Source of the DNA: Cristatella mucedo
Taxonomy: Eukaryota > Bryozoa > Phylactolaemata > Cristatellidae
Assembly: GCA_009760855.2 (NCBI GenBank)
Contig: WPIO01000125.1
Coordinates: forward strand, 1,134,439-1,198,438
Direction of reading: 5' to 3'
Length of the DNA stretch: 64,000 nt
The position numbers were made by a program, and so were the translations under genes. Under the pieces are notes generated by a model. The model worked only from the letters and a program-made list of their open reading frames with translations, had not been told where the DNA came from and ran no database searches. Shown here piece after piece: positions 58,770 to 64,000 of this stretch (position 1 is its first letter; every line of letters starts with the position of its first letter).

Positions 58770-59717
58770 CAGCAGCTAGCATGGTTAGGGGTGACATGCA
58801 CGCGGTCATCATGCAAGTGTGGTTAGTGGTAGTATGCACAGTGTCAGCACGCATAAGCAGATACAGGACGAATCACAGGGACCCACTAAATGCTGTCCTA
58901 AATATGTGTTTTTAAGTTCTTTTTAAATGTGGTCAAGTCAGGGGATTTTGTGACGCAAGTCGGGAGGGAGTTCCAGGCTTTGGGAGCATACGAACTAAAT
59001 GCATGGTCTCCAAAGGATTTGAGGTATATACGAGGTATTGGTAAACTGTTGGATTCCAAAGAAGCGGGTCCTAAATAGGTGCGCTTTAAAGTTCTTTTTA
59101 AATGTGGTCATGTCAGGGGATGTTGTGACGCAAGTCAGGAGTGAGTTCCAGGCTTTGGGAGCATACGAACTAAATGCACAGTCTCCAAAGGATTTGAGGT
59201 TTGTACGAGGTATTGGTAAACTGTTGGATTCCAAAAAAGCGGGTGGTACGATGCTTGGCCTGGTGGGGAGTAGATCTGAGAGATAGGCTGGAGTGAAAGA
59301 ATTAAGTGACCTAAAAGTGAGTGAAAGAACCTTGAAGTCGATGCATTGCTTGACCGGAAGCCAGTGCAGGTCGGAAAGAAGTGGTGTCATGTGGCAACTG
59401 CAACGCTCGCGACAGACAAGCCTAGCTGCAGAGTTTTGCATCAACTTTAAGCACTTGATTGGACAGGCTGAGAGACCAGCAAGCAGTGAAGTGCAGAAGT
59501 CAAGACGGGATTTTACAAATGCATCGATCAATGTGGATGTAATATTCTTGCCCTGGCAACCCCGAACTTTAGCAATGTTATTCAGCTGAAAGAAGTCAGA
59601 CTTTACTTCGGAGCTGATGTGATCGAGAGCCTCGAGAGTACTGAGTATCCAAGGCACGTGTCCTTGGTCCACTTCTTTGCATAATTTATACACTCCGTCT
59701 TGGAGATGTAAGAGCAA
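58770..59717 (-). mobile_element. L-1 LINE 3' part with internal duplication
   Basis: A minus-strand frame of about 240 residues includes NIAKVRGCQGKNITSTLIDA and LHWLPVKQCIDFKVLSLTF. The stretch covering the protein's end and the start of the 3' UTR is present twice (58,897-59,069 and 59,070-59,245). Its 5' end abuts another L-1 fragment running in the opposite direction. Confidence 0.88.
58897..59245 (+). repeat. 173-bp tandem duplication inside L-1
   Basis: Two units start CCTAAAT at 58,897 and 59,070. Both include CCAGGCTTTGGGAGCATACG and GGTATTGGTAAACTGTTGGA and are about 90% alike by eye. The duplication covers the end of the LINE frame and the UTR start. Confidence 0.88.
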
Positions 59718-59734
59718 GCTATTTTTCTATACTT

Positions 59735-60545
59735 TTTATATGCAGATCGCGCACAGGTGTACCTGTGCTTTGATCCTCCCTTGTCTTCTAGTACTCCCAA
59801 CTCGCTCAACTCGTTGGTGTATGTACTGCTGACGTTCACGCTTAGATGGCAGCAAACTGTCCCAACTTGAATGGAGACCAACTTACTAGTGATGGCCAAA
59901 TCAAGATATGTCCAGGAATTGGAAAACTTTTAAAATGGGCTCGGCTAGCAAATCTCCTGTGGCACATGTACGAAATCTGGGTGCCCTGTTGCAAGGTGAC
60001 CTTTCAAAACACAACTATATCAGCTGGTAACGGTAAAGTCTGCCTACTATCGGCGACGTAACATTGCAAAATTTTGGCCTGCTTAGACAATGATATTATA
60101 TCCAAGGTAGCCTATACATTTTCACATCCTGTCTAGACTTCTGTAACTTTCCACGCGCAGGCCTTCCAGCAATAAGTTGCTAACTGCTGGTGCACAACTC
60201 TGCAGCTGAGCTTATCTATAGTGAAAGTCGTACTTGCTACGTTACTCCACTCCTCACTGACCTACACTGGCTGCCCTTCAAGCCTTTAATCATCCACTCA
60301 CTTTTAGGTCACTCCATTATCTTCCTCCAGCCCGTCCATCCGTAGTACTGCCCTTTCAGACCATATATGGTACCACCAGCTCTTCTGACTCAATTCGTCT
60401 AGCTGTACCTCTAACCAAAATTAAATCCCTTGGAAGCCGTGTTTTTATATTCCCCAAACCTGAAACTCACTTCTAACTGACACGACGACATCTCCTGGCT
60501 TGGCGAAATTGAAAGAGAAACAAAAGCGAAGCCGTTTCTCGCAGC
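59735..60545 (+). mobile_element. L-1 LINE fragment, heavily decayed
   Basis: The copy begins at the QVYLCFDP segment after the active-site box. It keeps DNA similarity to the L-1 C-terminus (CTGCAGCTGAGCTTATCTATAG, CTACACTGGCTGCCC) but has many stops. It is interrupted at about 60,560 by a palindrome. Confidence 0.75.
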
Positions 60546-60559
60546 ATTTATATACATGA

Positions 60560-60710
60560 CTACTTAAAATAAATCGAAAACAACCGCAACTGCAGGTTTT
60601 ACTTTGAAAATCAATCTAAATATTCAGATATAATTATAATATCTGAATATTTAGATTCATTTTCAAGCTAAAACCTGCAGTTGCGGTTGTTTTCGATTTA
60701 TTTTAAGTAG
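60560..60710. repeat. Near-perfect 151-bp palindrome (foldback/MITE-like)
   Basis: The arms start CTACTTAAAATAAATCGAAA and end with its complement. About 75 bases pair with only a few mismatches through to the centre GATATAATTATAATATC. No target-site duplication could be defined. It interrupts a decayed L-1. Confidence 0.85.
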
Positions 60711-60936
60711 TGCCATCTTCATTGTTTGTCCTCCTTATCTCGTTACTACTCACACCTGCCATTTTCCCTCGCCAATAGTAATGCAATTTATTGGGTGAAG
60801 GTCCTCAATTTTTTTAAGCTTACAATTTTGTTGCAGTGCTATTGATGGGTGTGGCTTTACACTGGCAAGCTATTAGCCCCATAAAACTAACAATTTAAGT
60901 GCCTCAACTTGACAATTGTATTTACAACTGTGTTAG

Positions 60937-61196
60937 CCTGCGACCGACCGAATTTGAAATCGTGCAGTCACTACCAGTCCGCTTTCCTAAAGGCTGATTC
61001 CAGCGTCGCTGACCCAGTTCGCGCTACCATGCGACTATTGCAACCTTACGCGAGTCACTTAAATGAACATAGCCGACATGCTGTCAGACACGCAGAGATT
61101 TCTCACCGCGGTATTAGAACTGAGGAGCAAGTAGCCAATGTGCAGCGGAGTAACTTTGACTGGGCCGCCTCACGATTCGAGCATGCGTCAAAGTAG
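60937..61196 (+). CDS. Candidate terminal exon, unrecognised
   Basis: After ACAACTGTGTTAG the frame is open for 85 codons to TAG. It includes VADPVRATMRLLQPYASHLN and RTEEQVANVQRSNFDWAASR. Composition looks coding. It lies on the strand opposite DEGS, in what should be its second intron. No upstream exon or polyadenylation signal was found, so it may be a relic. Confidence 0.25.
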
Positions 61197-61455
61197 CAGG
61201 ACTACATCCGATTGTTTTACGTTCAACTAAAAGTTCTCACCATTACGCGATTGTGTTAGTCACAGTGGCTAGCTGCACTACGATGCTTCAAGGCAAAATC
61301 TGTATAAGACTCGTGCTGCTATAACCACATTTCTATTGCCAACCTCTGAGGATTTTCACTGGCAGGTTGCATTTCCCTTGCAAATAAGTGCACTGTCTCA
61401 CTGCTGTCCGACTATTCGCACGAGAAACAATCTGAATGCCGTCGCTTCGGCTCAC

Positions 61456-62198
61456 CTCTGGCAACTTCGTAAAGGGTATGTTAGGGAAGTCGTGGTGCTC
61501 GTTGTGATACCCGACGTTAAATGTGATGTAATTAAACGGTCCGTAGTAGGAATACGTCTCGTAGCCTTTGGCAAACGTGTAGTGCTCGGCGACGAAGTGT
61601 CCGGCCATCGGGTGCAACCCCATCGTCACGATACTTCCGCCGATTAGGTAGAGCAGCGGACGCCAGCCCCACGCGAACACCAGCGCGACGTCGAACGCCA
61701 GCTGCACTATCCAGTTGAGTATCTCCATCGTCTGAACGGGCAACGGTCTCGTTAGGATTGGGCGAAGGGCGTAGAACAGCGGCTGAAGGCTCAGCCAGAC
61801 GAGCTTGCCGAGAGGGTTGCAGAACAGCTTGCCCTCGGCACGCGATGGAAGGTCCGAGTCGTATCCGTCCACGCCCAGGTAGCGATGATGCTCCCTGTGA
61901 TATTTCTTAAATGTCACCGACGTCGGCACCCCGATCGGCAGGTTCGCCCAGATGCCCAGCAGCCGATTGGCGGTTGGTCGAGCTTGGCCAAAGGCCAGGT
62001 TGTGTCCGATCTCGTGCAATGCAAGTGTCATGGAGTGGTTGATTACGCCGCCGAAAAAGTAGGCAACCAAAGATATGGTGAGGAAACTCGAGTCCTTTAT
62101 GAGATAGCAGACGAAGATTTGAGTGATCACCATTGCCGAAACTATGTACGCGATCCTGACATCGTGACCCATAAGTTTCTTTATCTGCGGATATTTGG
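61456..62198 (-). CDS. DEGS1: Sphingolipid delta-4 desaturase, central exon
   Basis: This is a membrane di-iron desaturase of the endoplasmic reticulum that inserts the 4,5-trans double bond into dihydroceramide to make ceramide. The exon has 247 codons, from AKYPQIKKLM to FTKLPE. All three histidine boxes are present: HEIGH, HREHH and HNEHH in NVGYHNEHHDFPNIP. The typical INHSMTLALHEIGHN, YLGVDGYDSDLP and HPMAGHFVAEHY blocks are also seen, along with hydrophobic membrane segments. The acceptor is TCCATCCTTTTAG and the donor GAG|GTGAGC on the minus strand. The open frame runs past both, with only a TTG at its upstream end, so it is not a single-exon gene. About 30 N-terminal residues (the MG...DFEW region) and about 50 C-terminal residues of the family were not found in the window. 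Confidence 0.95.
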
Positions 62199-63584
62199 CT
62201 AAAAGGATGGAAGACACGTGAATGTTGGCATTCAGCAACAACCAAATTACGAAAAAACCTAGAGATTTTGAGAGGTTTGTGAATTATAACCCATACAAGT
62301 CGGATACATAATAATCTCTAGCTTGGAAACAAAATCTGAACATTCGAAATAGTGGTTAGACGGCGCTCCTTTGAGCTCCGAACCAGTAAGTTGGACGCCA
62401 TGCTCATGCTGTAAACACGCGTCACTCTTCACTTATGGAATAGACTGTTGTATGTTACCGAGATGGAATCGCTATATTAGGGTACGGTCACTGTTGATTT
62501 ATGCCTCGCTCAGCCACCATCGGCACACTCCGTGCACTTCAAGGCCCTAGCTCTGCCAGTATGGCAGAGCGATTGGCCCAGTGGTTAAGGTGCTCTCCCC
62601 GATCAAGGTCTGGCCGAGGTCGTGGGCTCAAGCCCTGTGGCAAATGTGAAGCGCCTGAATAGAGATTAAGTTCTCTTAGGGCGCTATACAAAATGAATTT
62701 TATTTATTTATGTATTTGACACATTTCTGTAAGGATTAAAATCCGTAGCATGGGCTGTATTTTCCGCAGGGACTTTGGCTCAGGAGCCGCTCTGCAGAGC
62801 GATCCGAGCGTGCTTGAGGTGTGAGAGAAAAGTTGGAGAATTGGTTACGATCTCTAGCTTGCAGCTACCTTAAGTGTGTCTCACTGCTTACGGCTACAAT
62901 AGCCAAAGTTGTACCTGAAGCATGGATTTTTATTTGGACAGGTATGAAACATGCTCTGCTTGAAAATTCTGCGTCTTCGAGCGAGCTTAATTGGCAGCAC
63001 AATCTGCCAAACCTGCCGATTCATTAAATTGCCCTGCTGAACTTTAGGGAATTAAAGATCGGGATTTTACCGAACTTTGGCGATGCTTATAATTGCTGAG
63101 CAGAAATTGATAAAATTGTGAGAAAACGATCCACAGGTTCCAAGGATAGAATTCCAAGGATAATTCTCGTAGCTAGTGAGTCCCTGACAACGTGCCATTA
63201 TAATAAGTGCAGACACGCGACATTTGAAGCATGGGTTAGTAGAACGGTATTCGAAGCTAAACTCTATTAGTAGCCTACAGTCTAGTGAAATTAGTACTGC
63301 TATTACTAGGAGGCTGAATCCTTAGTGAGCTGATAACTTCAGCAGGAATGTACTTATTACAGTTAATATCTAGAAAATCTCAAAGGCGATGTGGTGATAA
63401 ATGTAGGCACAGGTGCAAGTTCCTGTTTAGTCTCTGCGTTTCATAACAAGAAGAAACGATACTGGGCTTGCAAAGCCAGATATTATGATTTGAAGAGAGA
63501 GAGAGAGAGCCTGAAGTAAGCTGGGGATAATGGGTGCGTTTCCGGTACCTTAGTCTTGACGGGAGATGTGATGACGAATACTAT
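62199..63584. other. DEGS first intron, apart from one SINE-B
   Basis: I searched for the expected N-terminal DFEW-type exon on the minus strand and did not find it, so the first exon is probably beyond 64,000. Confidence 0.5.
62565..62716 (+). mobile_element. SINE-B, well-preserved reference copy
   Basis: It carries GATTGGCCCAGTGGTTAAGG (A-box region), GGTCGTGGGCTCAAGCCC (B-box region), AAGCGCCTGAATAGAGATTA, TTCTCTTAGGGCGCTATACA and an A/T-rich end. It lies upstream of the DEGS exon, in antisense to that gene. Confidence 0.9.
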
Positions 63585-63875
63585 TAATACATTTGCATAA
63601 CACCCTCAGAGAACTTAATCTTTGTCTGGGCACTTTAAATATGCTGTAATGGAGGCATGATCATATGGTTAGTCGTAGCATTACAATGTCAACAAGCATA
63701 CTATGGTTAGGCGTTACATGCAAAGGTTTAGCATGCAAATGTGCTTAGTGGCTGCATGCACAGCGTCAGTACGCATAAACACCCAAAAGACGAATCACAA
63801 GGATCCACTAAATGCTGGGATAAGTTGATCCGTTTTTAGCTTCTTCTTAAAATGTCGTTAAGTCAAAAGGATAGA
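63585..63875 (-). mobile_element. L-1 LINE 3' UTR fragment
   Basis: The minus strand shows the tail complement (CAGAGAACTTAATCTTTGTC) and the 3' UTR block with CGAATCACAAGGATCCACTAAATG on the + strand. It continues towards the right edge of the window in decayed form. Confidence 0.7.
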
Positions 63876-64000
63876 TGTAGTGATCGTTTTTCCTATGCCG
63901 ATTGTAGTTCGTATGTACGTTTGTATGTATGTATTGTATGCCGGCTCCTGACTTGTGACCGTAAGGTCAAGGGAGCGTGTAGTTCGCATGTATGTATCGT

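Noticed and set aside
61333-61455. Continuation of the DEGS frame past LPE
   Set aside because: GAG|GTGAGC is a strong donor and the following residues do not match the family C-terminus.
62199-62241. Extension of the DEGS frame upstream to codon 62,241
   Set aside because: The first codon is TTG and the stretch contains an excellent splice acceptor (TCCATCCTTTTAG). Family proteins also differ from this sequence before AKYP.

Overview
This is metazoan nuclear DNA: split genes with long GT-AG introns, several families of CR1/Rex1-like LINEs, tRNA-derived SINEs, a hAT MITE, and large (CA)n, (GT)n and (AT)n microsatellites. Nothing prokaryotic or organellar is present. Moderate base composition, invertebrate-like proteins and a SPIN-like hAT element point to an invertebrate, perhaps a lophotrochozoan such as a mollusc or flatworm. 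The sequence alone does not settle the species.

Bases 1 to about 50,000 (+ strand) are one very large gene for a cytosolic carboxypeptidase of the CCP2/CCP3 type (AGBL2/AGBL3, tubulin deglutamylase). The window opens inside the N-terminal CCP domain. Exons at 5-98, 908-1048, 1176-1286, 1581-1750, 2926-3085, 3519-3620 and 4659-4778 encode the metallocarboxypeptidase core with a complete zinc site and catalytic Glu. A chain of exons with compatible phases (8476 to 49579) gives a long basic, serine-rich tail, a stop codon at 49577-49579 and an AATAAA at 49996. Reading frame and phase hold across every junction, but the small distal exons are predictions.

The introns hold most of the repeats. 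I use working names. L-1 is a CR1/Rex1-like LINE with an (ATT)n tail; it has a nearly complete but dead copy at about 30.7-34.05 kb and many fragments on both strands. L-2 is a LINE with an (ACATT)n tail. L-3 is a minor LINE family. SINE-A and SINE-B are two tRNA-derived SINE families. A 319-bp hAT MITE with SPIN/URR1-like ends lies at 10,459-10,777.

From 50 to 61 kb there is an intergenic repeat graveyard. It contains a broken minus-strand reading frame of a repeat-associated protein family, a truncated inverted duplicate of a desaturase exon, L-1 copies, a probable solo LTR in a GC-rich block, and a near-perfect 151-bp palindrome.

At 61,456-62,198 (- strand) is the large central exon of a sphingolipid delta-4 desaturase (DEGS1 family), with all three histidine boxes. 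Its short first exon and its last exon were not found in the window. The two genes converge and have unrelated jobs: microtubule modification and ceramide synthesis. No operon-like or defence-like system was found.
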